Below, piece by piece: positions 1 through 8,214 of a stretch of DNA of 64,000 nt. The DNA comes from Brevibacillus porteri (GTDB lineage Bacteria > Bacillota > Bacilli > Brevibacillales > Brevibacillaceae): contig NZ_PXZO01000001.1 of NCBI RefSeq assembly GCF_003013475.1, positions 186,001-250,000 on the forward strand, read 5' to 3'. The position numbers were made by a program, and so were the translations under genes. The notes under the pieces were generated by a model. It ran no database searches. It had not been told where the DNA came from and saw only the letters and a list, made by a program, of their open reading frames with translations. Within the stretch, counting starts at the first letter, position 1. Every line of letters begins with the position of its first letter.

Positions 1-45
1 AGGTGTACCATAACGTTGATTTAGGTGAATAATGTTTTCAATGGA

Positions 46-76
46 GAAGACCTTTGTTTTAGGACAAGGGTCTTTT
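46..76 (+). terminator. Rho-independent terminator of an upstream gene outside the window
   Basis: AAGACC pairs with GGGTCTT across a short loop and is followed by a T run. It probably ends a plus-strand gene lying before position 1. Confidence 0.6.
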
Positions 77-94
77 TCTATGTGGCTGTAGAGG

Positions 95-293
95 AGAGAA
101 GAATATTTCCAGTCTAGGCTCCAGGCTCCGTCCTGCTGGGGAAGCTGGACTGGCCGCTCCGAAGGGATTCGCGGGGAAACGCAAAAGTGGTAGCCGCTTC
201 GTCGTAAGGGCACGTTGCGTTTCTGTTGCCCGCAAATCCCTTCTTCGCTCGGTAGGACTCCACAAGTCGCTACGTCTGGAAATATTCTTCTCT
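95..293. repeat. 199-bp imperfect palindrome with 18-bp perfect terminal inverted repeats
   Basis: Positions 95-112 are the exact reverse complement of 276-293 (AGAGAAGAATATTTCCAG). Inside, the 15 bases from 161 (GAAGGGATTCGCGGG) match the reverse complement of 229-243 with one mismatch, and GAAACGCAA near 176 pairs with TTGCGTTTC near 215. The whole could fold into one long hairpin. It has the size and ends of a non-autonomous miniature element or a large structured RNA. No clear target-site duplication is visible. Confidence 0.7.
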
Positions 294-360
294 GTCGTTG
301 CAGAATGCATTCTTCCATCATTTAAGGCTTTTAAAACCCGTCTAACACGGAAAGCTCGTT

Positions 361-564
361 GAGGAAACAGGAGAAATAAGCGAAGATCTTTGGTACACCG
401 ACCGAGACGGAATGCAAAAAGCGAAACACGCCCTTTAGCGTCCACCTCTGAAAAGGCATCCTGAAAGGACCACTTTGGACGCGGTTTCGCTTTTTACATG
501 GAGTCGGGCAGCCAATCCTCCAGCGGGTGGGACAAGAAGCTGAGCGTTTTCTCCTGTTTCCTCC
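361..564. repeat. 204-bp imperfect palindrome with 16-bp perfect terminal inverted repeats
   Basis: Positions 361-376 (GAGGAAACAGGAGAAA) are the exact reverse complement of 549-564. Internally AAAAAGCGAAAC near 416 pairs with GTTTCGCTTTTT near 483, and GCGTCCA near 438 pairs with TGGACGC near 476. Size and nested architecture closely resemble the element at 95-293, although the base sequence differs. Confidence 0.65.
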
Positions 565-848
565 CCACCACTACAGCCCGACAAAGGGTGGTGTTTAAAA
601 GAATAAAACCGCCCCCATAAAGGAGACGGCATATATCGAGCTCGTTAGTTTTGAGGTGTTACCGATCATCACGTGCGACGCATCTACCTCCAGTATGAAG
701 TTAGAAGCTTAAAGCAGTGTGCGGTTTTCCTTACTCACTAGGTGATCGTGTAAATCATCCATGGCACATCGCCTCCGTAAAGGACTACAGCCTGATTGAG
801 AACACACCACCGAGCTCGATGAGTATAGTATGAGCAAAGCCCATCTTT

Positions 849-1787
849 TTATTCACTCATTTTTAGCATCTGTTTTCGAATTGCATTTAAGAACGATTGG
901 TTGCTGTAGGCAGTGCCACCAGCTAATCCTGGTTCAACTGCATTCATATACATTTGATCCGCTTTGACTGCGCTTAGATTTTTCCATGCAGGCTGCTCTT
1001 GCAACTGCTTGAAAGCGGGCTGGTCTTCTTTGTTGACCATCACAAACAAGTAGTTGGGATCTTCTTTTGCCAAAGCATCTATTGAGAGCGCGGTACGCTC
1101 CTGCACATTCGCGACGACATCTGGGACAGGCAGAGCCAAGTCCGTATATAACAGGTAATTGTACCGTTCATCCTTCGGATAGACGTAGAAGGAGCCTTCT
1201 TGGAACCACAGCGTCAGCACTTTCTTTTCTGGAAGGGCGGCGAGCTTGTCGCGGAGTTCCTGTGCGTTTAGCTTCACTTTACCTACAAAAGTATCCAAAT
1301 TGGCATCTTTTCCACGAACATCAGCGAGCAGACGCAAGTTTTCTTGCCAATGAGCTCCGTTCGTAGAGACGGGAATGACGGATGCAGCGGTTTGCAATTT
1401 GGCCACGTCTTCCTTGGAGGTCTTGTCGGTTGTCATGATGACGTCAGGTTCGAGGGCAACCAGCTCACCTAGATTATCTGCAATATGATAAGGGAGATGC
1501 TTGGCATTTCTAATCATGGCTTGATATTCCGCAGGGAACTTTCCGTTTTTATCCATGGTTGCGGCGACGGGCGGAATTCCCAGCAAGAAAGAATCTTCAT
1601 ACGAAGCAGGGAAGCCTACGAAAACAATATCTTTGGTTCTGGCCGGGATTGTATAGGTGTTGCCCAAGTAATTGATCGCTCTGGTCGGTTTCGATGCCGC
1701 TGAATCGCCCGATTGTCCACCATTGCCGCAGGCTGTCAGGACGAGGAGCAAAGCGGCAATCGGGATAGCTAGTAGCCGTTTATACAT
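849..1787 (-). CDS. iron/siderophore-type ABC transporter substrate-binding lipoprotein
   Basis: A 312-residue protein with a lipoprotein signal: basic MYKR, a hydrophobic core, then a lipobox ending TACGNG whose cysteine would be lipidated. The body fits the periplasmic-binding-protein 2 family (FepB/BtuF type), with phrases such as ELVALEPDVIMTTD and the C-terminal AGGTAYSNQSFLNAI. The start at 1787 is chosen because it opens directly on the signal peptide behind a GGAGTGA site; an in-frame extension to 1880 would bury the signal. No permease or ATPase gene lies beside it, so it must use a transporter encoded elsewhere. The ligand is probably a ferric siderophore, by family only; I saw no Fur box. 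Confidence 0.85.
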   Translation of the reverse strand: MYKRLLAIPIAALLLVLTACGNGGQSGDSAASKPTRAINYLGNTYTIPARTKDIVFVGFPASYEDSFLLGIPPVAATMDKNGKFPAEYQAMIRNAKHLPYHIADNLGELVALEPDVIMTTDKTSKEDVAKLQTAASVIPVSTNGAHWQENLRLLADVRGKDANLDTFVGKVKLNAQELRDKLAALPEKKVLTLWFQEGSFYVYPKDERYNYLLYTDLALPVPDVVANVQERTALSIDALAKEDPNYLFVMVNKEDQPAFKQLQEQPAWKNLSAVKADQMYMNAVEPGLAGGTAYSNQSFLNAIRKQMLKMSE

Positions 1788-1905
1788 ACAGGTCACTCCG
1801 TTCTTACTTCTTGTGTTATCAGGAAAGTAGCAGGACTCATGTAAATTATAGGCTACCCGATCCATCCGTCGCTGTTGCATTCCTGAACATTTTCAAACAT
1901 TCTGC

Positions 1906-1931
1906 TGTAACCTTTTTCCTACTCAAGACAC
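1906..1931 (+). promoter_or_regulatory. possible ECF-type promoter -35 (TGTAAC)
   Basis: TGTAAC at 1906-1911 matches the -35 element recognised by SigX-type ECF factors and lies about 95 bp ahead of the ECF gene, suggesting autoregulation. The expected CGWC -10 is not clear at the right distance, so this is tentative. Confidence 0.3.
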
Positions 1932-2006
1932 TAATTGGTATCCGAGAAAATTTTCGCTATAGGAAAGTAGTCGATCAGCCGACAGCAAGAGAATGGAGGA
2001 GCTTCT

Positions 2007-2549
2007 TTGTATGAAGAAATGAAACATCAGGTCATGGCCATCTATGAGCGGCATTATCATGATGTGTATCAATTTTTGCTGTACTTTGCCGGCAGTCAGA
2101 ATGATGCAGAAGATTTGACGCAGGAGGTTTTTTTGCGAGTGATTCGATCGCTTGAACGATTTGAAGAGCGATCTGACGTGAAGACATGGCTGTTTGCGAT
2201 CGCGAAGCATACAGCGATGAATTACTATCGAAAACGCAAGTGGCAAAAGCTGTTGTCAGGCAACTGGCTGTCTGTCGTGATGCCAGCCTCGGAAGGGAAT
2301 CCTGCTCAGGAAGCGGAAAGCCGGGAGGACGAGCAGGAATTGATCGCTGCGATCAAGGGACTGCCACCGCATTACCGTATGGTTGTCATTCTGCGTGGCA
2401 TTAAAGAGTACAGCGTCAAAGAGACAGCCGAAATACTGGGTTGTTCTGAATCAAATGTGAAAACGACGATGCATCGGGCACTGAAGCTGTTGCATGGCAA
2501 ACTGTCGCATACGAAGAAGGGGGAGTTGTACAGTGGATTGGCAAAATGA
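2007..2549 (+). CDS. ECF-family RNA polymerase sigma factor, SigX-like
   Basis: A 180-residue sigma-70 family protein. Region 2 covers about residues 10-80, with DAEDLTQEVFLRV and the TWLFAIAKHTAMNYYRKRK stretch that contacts the -10. Region 4 (about residues 130-165) holds the helix-turn-helix YSVKETAEILGCSESNVKTT. There is no region 3, as usual for ECF factors. It resembles Bacillus subtilis SigX in layout and motifs. The start has a GGAGGAG site (GAATGGAGGAGCTTC). It overlaps the next gene by 17 bp, the usual arrangement for a sigma factor translationally coupled to its anti-sigma factor. Confidence 0.93.
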   Translation: MYEEMKHQVMAIYERHYHDVYQFLLYFAGSQNDAEDLTQEVFLRVIRSLERFEERSDVKTWLFAIAKHTAMNYYRKRKWQKLLSGNWLSVVMPASEGNPAQEAESREDEQELIAAIKGLPPHYRMVVILRGIKEYSVKETAEILGCSESNVKTTMHRALKLLHGKLSHTKKGELYSGLAK

Positions 2550-3915
2550 AAGAGATATGCTGGAACGGTTAGCGACTCTGCGAAAAAGTACACCCCCACG
2601 TAAGGAGTTTGTAGAGAGTTTACGTACTGTGCTGGAACAAGAAACCATTCGGGTCGGCAAGAGGAGACGGCTGTTCATGAATCCGTTGAAAGTGGGGATG
2701 GCAGCAGTCGTGATCGTTTCTGGCTTTGGGCTTTATATCATGGCTGGGATGGGGCAAAACGAACGCGTGGACCCTCAAGTAACGGCAACGAGTAGTCCGC
2801 AGCTTCCCGCCCATCCTGTATACGAGCAGGCGAAGAAGCTGCTGCAAGAATTGGCAGGTCAAGATGCGAGTCAATATGCGGTAAACGGCACGCTGTCCAA
2901 TACAGAAACAGGTCATGTCGTGATGAACAAGACGGTTAACAACATTCCGGTTCTTGACGACCAATACACGTTTACAATAGACAAGGCGGGTAGGCATCAT
3001 AAAAAAGTGGTACAGACAAACGATACGACAGGGATGGTCTTTCCTGATCCTAAAAGGGCAATGCCAGTGAAGCAGGCTGAGGAAATTTTTGGGCAAAGTG
3101 CCCGGCTTCTCTATTCAGAGGGAGAAGGGAGATTACAATACGAGTTTCCATTTTCAGGTGATATCGATGCCATCACAGGAGAAATTTACTCCACAGAACG
3201 CTATCATCCCGATTACAGTCTCGTAGAAATGTCGCCAATTCTAGTGAAACCGGGAGGAATAAAGCTGGTAGCTCCTGACATCAAAGAAGCAGATAGACTT
3301 TTTCGGGAGTGGGGATTCGAGCCTCCGTTTTCCTTCGTGGTTCATCAAGGCTCGGGCGTACATACGTACAAAATAGAGACGCGAACCAAACAGAAAATGG
3401 AACTGACCGTGGTGACAGAAACAGGCGATATTCTCGACTATCGGTATGGGAATATCCATGAGAAAGAGGAGAAGCTCCCTCATCCGAAGCTAGAAAATGT
3501 TCAAGAAGCAGCTAAGCAGTTTCAGAAGTACCTTCCGTTAGACACCAAAGAACTGCTACTTGGTCCTGCCACGAGAAAAGGCAACATCGAAACCTATCAA
3601 TTCTTTAAGTCCCATCAGGGAGTCCCGATTATGGGGGGCTATACGGTTCATTTTGATGTGGACAGGAAACAGGTGATCGGAATCATTCCCCCGTATGCCG
3701 AGGAGTCTAAGCCGCTTCCTGACAAAAGCAAGGCAATGTCACGGGAAGACGCGACCAGCGTATACGTCACCCATCGTCCGCTCCGATTGGTCTACAAGCT
3801 GATGGAGAATCCAACAACAGGAAAATTAGAACCGCGTCTCGTCTATCATATTTATTATCACGACACACCGCTCTATATGGTGGATGCGCTGACAGGGGAG
3901 TGGGTTCGTAGTTAA
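2533..3915 (+). CDS. membrane-anchored YcdB/YcdC-type protein, probable anti-sigma factor
   Basis: A 460-residue protein starting at a GTG behind GGGGGAG, overlapping the sigma gene. Residues 1-50 are a charged cytoplasmic segment. One membrane helix follows (PLKVGMAAVVIVSGFGLYIM, about 52-75). The long extracytoplasmic part carries repeats of the YcdB/YcdC/PepSY-like kind (for example NNIPVLDDQYTFTID and HQGVPIMGGYTVHFDV). Position and topology argue that the N-terminus holds the sigma factor while the outer domain senses envelope conditions. That role is inferred; a ZAS zinc motif typical of many anti-sigma factors is not visible. Confidence 0.8.
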   Translation: MDWQNERDMLERLATLRKSTPPRKEFVESLRTVLEQETIRVGKRRRLFMNPLKVGMAAVVIVSGFGLYIMAGMGQNERVDPQVTATSSPQLPAHPVYEQAKKLLQELAGQDASQYAVNGTLSNTETGHVVMNKTVNNIPVLDDQYTFTIDKAGRHHKKVVQTNDTTGMVFPDPKRAMPVKQAEEIFGQSARLLYSEGEGRLQYEFPFSGDIDAITGEIYSTERYHPDYSLVEMSPILVKPGGIKLVAPDIKEADRLFREWGFEPPFSFVVHQGSGVHTYKIETRTKQKMELTVVTETGDILDYRYGNIHEKEEKLPHPKLENVQEAAKQFQKYLPLDTKELLLGPATRKGNIETYQFFKSHQGVPIMGGYTVHFDVDRKQVIGIIPPYAEESKPLPDKSKAMSREDATSVYVTHRPLRLVYKLMENPTTGKLEPRLVYHIYYHDTPLYMVDALTGEWVRS

Positions 3916-3932
3916 TAACATCGTGGCAACAG

Positions 3933-3962
3933 AAAAACCAGGGAGAGGATTCCCTGGTTTTT
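3933..3962. terminator. bidirectional Rho-independent terminator
   Basis: AAAACCAGGGA / TCCCTGGTTTTT hairpin between converging genes, with T runs on both strands. Confidence 0.8.
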
Positions 3963-3973
3963 GGCTATGTCTC

Positions 3974-4456
3974 TTATTTGAAGAGCGGAACATAAATATC
4001 AATCTCGTTGTCTTCCTGCTCTGGCTTGTAACGCTCGTCCCAATACTCAAAATCAAATCCGGCATAATCATATTCCGATTCGCAGAGCCAGGACCCGTAA
4101 AGAAAACCATACGTCTCACCCAAGTTTGTCTCAGGTCCCTTGTGGGTTACTTTTGCAAATGTCCCCGCAGGAATCGTGTGACTGATCATCCCTTCAGGAA
4201 TATCGGCGAGGCTGGAAACTTCGACGCCAATTAGGGTGGTAAAAGGATCTACTGCCGCATCTAAGTCATCTTTGTCATGATAGATTTGGACCAGATATTC
4301 GCCCTCACCAACCTGATTGTGAATCTCGCTTTTTCTAGCTCGCAAAGCTTGAGTTGTAGTAGCGGAGAGCTTTTTTCCCAAGTCTTCTGTCACATTCGCC
4401 GTAAAAGTGAAACCAATTACGTGTGTTTCCTCGCGGGTGAGAATGGTAGGATTCAT
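3974..4456 (-). CDS. GyrI-like / AraC effector-binding-domain protein
   Basis: A 160-residue stand-alone small-molecule-binding domain of the GyrI-like (AraC_E_bind) superfamily. It opens with EETHVIGFTFTANV and has the second repeat MISHTIPAGTFAKVTHKGP. The acidic C-terminus (EYDYAGFDFEYWDERY, DIYVPL) is typical of the family. No DNA-binding domain is attached. Homologues bind hydrophobic ligands or act as companion domains to regulators; the ligand here is unknown. A GAAGGGACG site precedes the ATG. Confidence 0.82.
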   Translation of the reverse strand: MNPTILTREETHVIGFTFTANVTEDLGKKLSATTTQALRARKSEIHNQVGEGEYLVQIYHDKDDLDAAVDPFTTLIGVEVSSLADIPEGMISHTIPAGTFAKVTHKGPETNLGETYGFLYGSWLCESEYDYAGFDFEYWDERYKPEQEDNEIDIYVPLFK

Positions 4457-4507
4457 GAAACAACGTCCCTTCGTCTAGTGAAATAAGGAACAGAGCTAAT
4501 CCAGAAG

Positions 4508-5766
4508 CTATTTCAGCTCTCTGGCATATACCTTCGTCCCATCATGTGTAAACGTACCGATATATTTCTTGCCACCTACCGTATATTCCATAGAAACGGT
4601 TTCCTTTCTAGGAGGCGTGAGTAGCTTGTGCGGAAACGGGAATGGTTGCTTGTTCGCCACGTCTGCAACGATTTGTGTGTCTGTATGAAAGAGCTTGCCA
4701 GTCTGTTGCAATTGCTTGAGCTGTTCTGGTTTATCCAGCTTGTAAGGAAGAGTCGTGGTCGGTTTGTCCATCGCATTGATTTTCAGGAAGGAATACCCGT
4801 CCTTTGTTTTCGACACCGCAATAAACTGTCCGTCACTCGTCTCTTTCAGAAAGGCATACTTTTTCGAAGCGAATGTTCCTTTTTTATTCATCAATAAGTA
4901 AAATTCCTCGTTGTCCTTTTTCCCGGAAATGATAAAAACTCCCGAATGGATGTTGGATTCCACCTTGTAATTTCGTGAAGGCTTCAGCACGACTTTTCCT
5001 TCGTGCGTAATAAAGTGGGTCATGCCATTTATTTTCACGCGATGCAATCCTTCGCTGTATCCCATGTACTCATCAAAGAAAGGCTTCGCGTGTATTTTGC
5101 CATTCATATCTTTTAAACCGAATTTGTAGGATAAAACCATGCCATCCTTTACGTTACGTTTGACAAAAGGGTAGTGATGAATATCGAAAGTTGTAGCTCC
5201 CGTAAACTCACTTGGGATCGTGAATAGTTCCTCATCCGTGATCTGCTTGGATGTTTTCGTACGAGCATTGTACAGATAAGAGGTATAGCTTGTGGGAGAA
5301 TACAAAAACCACTCTCCGTCTATTTGCGTGAAGTAATCGTTATAGGTGGTTACTTCCTGTGTGTTGCCTTGTTGATCGAAAATAATAAACGAGCTGTTAC
5401 CAAAGTGGGTAATAATATGAAAAAAGCCGTACCCGTCTTGCAATGGACTGATGTAGCCTGGATATAATAACGCTTCCTGCTGATCGATTACTTTCCCGGT
5501 AGGAGAAACAAGGGCAAAATGAGGGAACCATTTCTGCTTGAACTCTTTGTAATAGGGATCATTCGGACTCGACCCTGCAAATGGTACGAAAAATGGTTCC
5601 GTTAGTCCAGTGGTACCTGAATCTCTTTTTCTGTCGGAACGTACTTGAGTACTGTCGTTTCCGGTCTGTCTGAACGGATGGCATTTTCGGTATGTGCGAC
5701 AGAAGGAACGATTGATAGAGTAAGGCTTAGAGCTAACAGAATGTTGACGTAGTTGGTCTTTTTCAT
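4508..5766 (-). pseudogene. secreted WG/KWG-repeat-like protein, interrupted by a one-base frameshift
   Basis: Reading from the ATG at 5766 gives a clear signal peptide (MKKTNYVNILLALSLTLSIV, cut near SVAHTEN) that runs to a stop at 5602-5604. The rest (TEPFFVPFAGSSPNDPYY onward to ARELK) continues in another frame, which itself has no plausible start. The span of 1259 nt is one base short of 420 codons, so one base is missing between about 5605 and 5640, near an AAAAA run. The body repeats phrases like FALVSPTGKVIDQQ, FIIFDQQGNTQEV and HFITHEGKVVLKP, as in WG-repeat beta proteins. Function unknown. It could be a true pseudogene or a sequencing slip. Confidence 0.75.
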
Positions 5767-5895
5767 AGATAGAATCACTTCGAAAGCTGAATGTTACACA
5801 TGTGTTGATCTTACAAGATTTGGATGATAGAATTACATGCATAGATTTATGATGTATTGTTTATCTAGGTATCTGCGGTTAAATCGGGAGGCACT

Positions 5896-6228
5896 ATGAA
5901 AATCAATAAGGAGCTTTTGAAGGGCAGTACCGTTATCCTGATCTTGACGATGCTGGATCGAAAGGAAATGTACGGGTACGAGATCGCGAAAGCCATCGAG
6001 AAGGAGTCAAATGGTCTGTTTACGCTGAAAGAAGGGACGTTGTATCCGATCCTGCATGCGCTCGAAGCGGAGCGTTATGTGGAAGCGTATTGGGATGAGA
6101 AGGATGGGAGGAAGCGTAAATACTATCGGATTACGGCAGAAGGTCGTGGGCAATTGAAGGAGAAAAAGCTCGAGTGGCATACGTTCCGCGATGGGATTGA
6201 TCGGGTGCTGGGAGAGGGAAGAGCATGA
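5896..6228 (+). CDS. PadR-family transcriptional regulator
   Basis: A 110-residue winged-helix repressor. It has the PadR hallmarks MYGYEIAKAIEKES, FTLKEGTLYPILHALE (recognition helix) and the wing WDEKDGRKRKYYRITAEGR. GGGAGGCAC precedes the ATG. The stop overlaps the start of the next gene by 4 bp, so the two are co-translated. PadR proteins of this short class commonly repress the membrane-protein gene they precede. Confidence 0.93.
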   Translation: MKINKELLKGSTVILILTMLDRKEMYGYEIAKAIEKESNGLFTLKEGTLYPILHALEAERYVEAYWDEKDGRKRKYYRITAEGRGQLKEKKLEWHTFRDGIDRVLGEGRA

Positions 6229-7532
6229 AGCAGACGAATACACATCCATTGATTGCAGACTATCTCGATCAAGTATGTCGCCATGTGCGGGCAACGGAAA
6301 TGCATCGCAGAATTCGGGATGAGATGGAAAGTCACCTGCTAGATTTGATGGATGAGCAGATGGACGATGGCGTGGAAGAGGAAGAAGCAGTAAGGCAAGC
6401 CATTTTGCAAATGGGAGATTCTGCTGCGGTAGGGAAGCAACTGCATCGGATTTATAAGCCGAAAGTGGAGTGGAGGCTTTTAGCGTATGTGCTCGGCTTC
6501 CTTGTCGTTGGTCTGTTTACGATGTATGGAACTCCGGTCAATTACTTTACGGAAAAGGTGGACAGGTATTGGCTCTCTTCGTTAATGGGTGTCGGGCTAA
6601 TGCTCACGATTGCTTTTACAGACTATCGCAAGCTGTTGCAGTATTCGTTTCATTTGTACGTGTTGCCTGTAGGTATGTTACTTTTTTTGATTTGGTACGA
6701 ATATTACGTGCATGGAAATTTAATCTCGGATACTAGCCATTTCAGAAACATCCCCTTTGGACCGATTTCCATGTATCTGTTTCTAATAAGCATTGCAGGC
6801 ATGCTCCTTACCAGGACGTGGCGTTTCCGGAGCACAGCCTCCAAGCTGATGGTGTTTGTTTTACTTCCCGCTATTCTCTTACTGATGACGCAATCGTATT
6901 TGCATCTCAAGCTTTACATATTTGGTTTCCTTGTACTTTTGATGTACACGAAGACAGTGCGGAAAGAAAAGCTCCTCCTATTCATCGCGTCTGTTGGTGC
7001 TTTTATCGGTGCTTGGCTTCTGGATAATTACACTTTTGAAAGAATTTTGGATTGGATGCAACCCACGAAAGATCCACAAGGCGGCGGTTACATGTATCTC
7101 CTAACGATGGAAACGATTCGCTCCGCTGGTTTTTGGGGCCATGGTTTCGGTGCTCCATCGCAAATGCCTCGAATAGACACAGCATTCAAGTTCGCGTATT
7201 TAATCCAAAGTTATGGCTGGTTTGGGGGACTCTTGATCTCGTTAGTCGTTGCCTTGTTTATGATGAGACTGGCGCGGGTTATCAAGGAAGTGGACGAGCC
7301 TTATGGAAAGCATCTCATTGTCAGTATCGTTCCTATATTCTCCTTGCACTTCTTTTGGCCACTGCTAATGTCAGTAGGAATGCTGCCAACTATAAGTGAC
7401 CTTGTGATTCCTTTTCTAAGCTATAGTCTTATAGGTTTTGCTTTGATCAATTTTGCTATCCTCGGTCTCATTCTGAGTGTCCATCGTCATAGGAACTCGA
7501 TCGGAAAACCACATACCTTCTTGGCAAAATAG
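6225..7532 (+). CDS. FtsW/RodA/SpoVE-like membrane protein with N-terminal HAAS prefix
   Basis: A 435-residue protein. Residues 1-80 form the soluble HAAS/permease-prefix domain (YLDQVCRHVRATEMHRRIRDE, then DGVEEEEAVRQAILQMGD). About ten membrane helices follow. The C-terminal half shows the SEDS-family pattern (AGFWGHGFG, DTAFKFAYLIQSYGWFGG, FLSYSLIGFALINFAILGLILS). SEDS proteins polymerise peptidoglycan glycan strands or handle lipid-linked precursors. With a HAAS prefix and a PadR partner, this one is more likely a stress-responsive accessory than the essential FtsW or RodA. Biochemical role unproven. Confidence 0.82.
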   Translation: MKQTNTHPLIADYLDQVCRHVRATEMHRRIRDEMESHLLDLMDEQMDDGVEEEEAVRQAILQMGDSAAVGKQLHRIYKPKVEWRLLAYVLGFLVVGLFTMYGTPVNYFTEKVDRYWLSSLMGVGLMLTIAFTDYRKLLQYSFHLYVLPVGMLLFLIWYEYYVHGNLISDTSHFRNIPFGPISMYLFLISIAGMLLTRTWRFRSTASKLMVFVLLPAILLLMTQSYLHLKLYIFGFLVLLMYTKTVRKEKLLLFIASVGAFIGAWLLDNYTFERILDWMQPTKDPQGGGYMYLLTMETIRSAGFWGHGFGAPSQMPRIDTAFKFAYLIQSYGWFGGLLISLVVALFMMRLARVIKEVDEPYGKHLIVSIVPIFSLHFFWPLLMSVGMLPTISDLVIPFLSYSLIGFALINFAILGLILSVHRHRNSIGKPHTFLAK

Positions 7533-7612
7533 CAATCCATAAGAAGCCTCGGGCAATCAGAAATGCTAGGATATAGACATCAAGGAAAAACAAACCCGAG
7601 GAGGAATCACAC

Positions 7613-8029
7613 ATGGCTTTGCAATCCAAACAGATTTTCGTCAATTTACCGGTCAAGGACCTCAACAAATCGATCGACTTCTTTACAGCAATCGGCTATG
7701 AATTCAACCCGCAATTTACAGATCAAAATGCAGCATGCCTAGTGATCAGCGAAAACATTTTTGCCATGCTGCTCGTCGAAGAGTTTTTCCAAACGTTTAC
7801 GAAAAAAGAACTGACAGATGCAACGAGAAGCACCGAGGTGATTGTCGCGTTGTCGGCGGACAGCAGAGAGCAAGTCGATGAGATCGTAAATAAAGCATTA
7901 AACGCGGGGGCAACTCCATCGAAAGATCCGATTGACCACGGCTTCATGTACAGCTGGAGCTTTCAAGATTTGGACGGTCATCTGTGGGAGTTCTTGTATA
8001 TGGATCAAGGCGCTGTTCCACAGGAATAA
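7613..8029 (+). CDS. VOC-family (glyoxalase/bleomycin-resistance fold) protein
   Basis: A 138-residue two-repeat VOC protein (QIFVNLPVKDLNKSIDFFTAIGYEF... YSWSFQDLDGHLWEFLYMD). The fold binds a metal and small substrates; the terminal HLWEF glutamate is a usual metal ligand. The substrate cannot be told from sequence. GAGGAGG lies ahead of the ATG and a strong terminator follows, so it is monocistronic. Confidence 0.88.
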   Translation: MALQSKQIFVNLPVKDLNKSIDFFTAIGYEFNPQFTDQNAACLVISENIFAMLLVEEFFQTFTKKELTDATRSTEVIVALSADSREQVDEIVNKALNAGATPSKDPIDHGFMYSWSFQDLDGHLWEFLYMDQGAVPQE

Positions 8030-8050
8030 AAGACGTAGAAAACGAACTGA

Positions 8051-8101
8051 GGGCAAAAAGCATGGGATCGAAATGGTGATTCCAGCTTTTTGCCCTTTTT
8101 T
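8051..8101 (+). terminator. Rho-independent terminator
   Basis: GGGCAAAAAGC pairs with GCTTTTTGCCC and is followed by six T residues, just after the VOC gene. Confidence 0.85.
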
Positions 8102-8214
8102 GTCAATACTGGCACATCGTATGGTAAGCCCCACACTTTCCTTTTGACAATCTCTCGTGACATTTCGCTAGCTAAGCGTTATCTTGTACGTAATAACACA
8201 TATGGGGTGAACGG

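Larger units (their letters stand above)
1..848. other. gene-free stretch with a terminator and two long palindromes
   Basis: I see no convincing gene here. The open frames across 59-632 on the minus strand have no ribosome-binding site and only mirror palindromic DNA. The stretch holds a terminator near 46-76 and two imperfect palindromes of about 200 bp (95-293 and 361-564), listed separately. The remainder, 565-848, has a short hairpin (CACCACT...AGGGTGGTG). It also has a 17-codon minus-strand frame starting near 762 behind a GGAGGCGATG site, which is too short to call. Confidence 0.6.

Noticed and set aside
59..632. Two minus-strand open frames of 128 and 65 codons
   Set aside because: They lie across the two long palindromes, have no ribosome-binding sites, and show no protein-like composition.
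4628..4897. Plus-strand frame inside the secreted-protein gene
   Set aside because: Shadow of the minus-strand gene; no ribosome site.
2928..5766. Fur or ECF sites for the siderophore-binding protein and secreted protein genes
   Set aside because: No stretch close enough to the known consensus sequences upstream of either gene.
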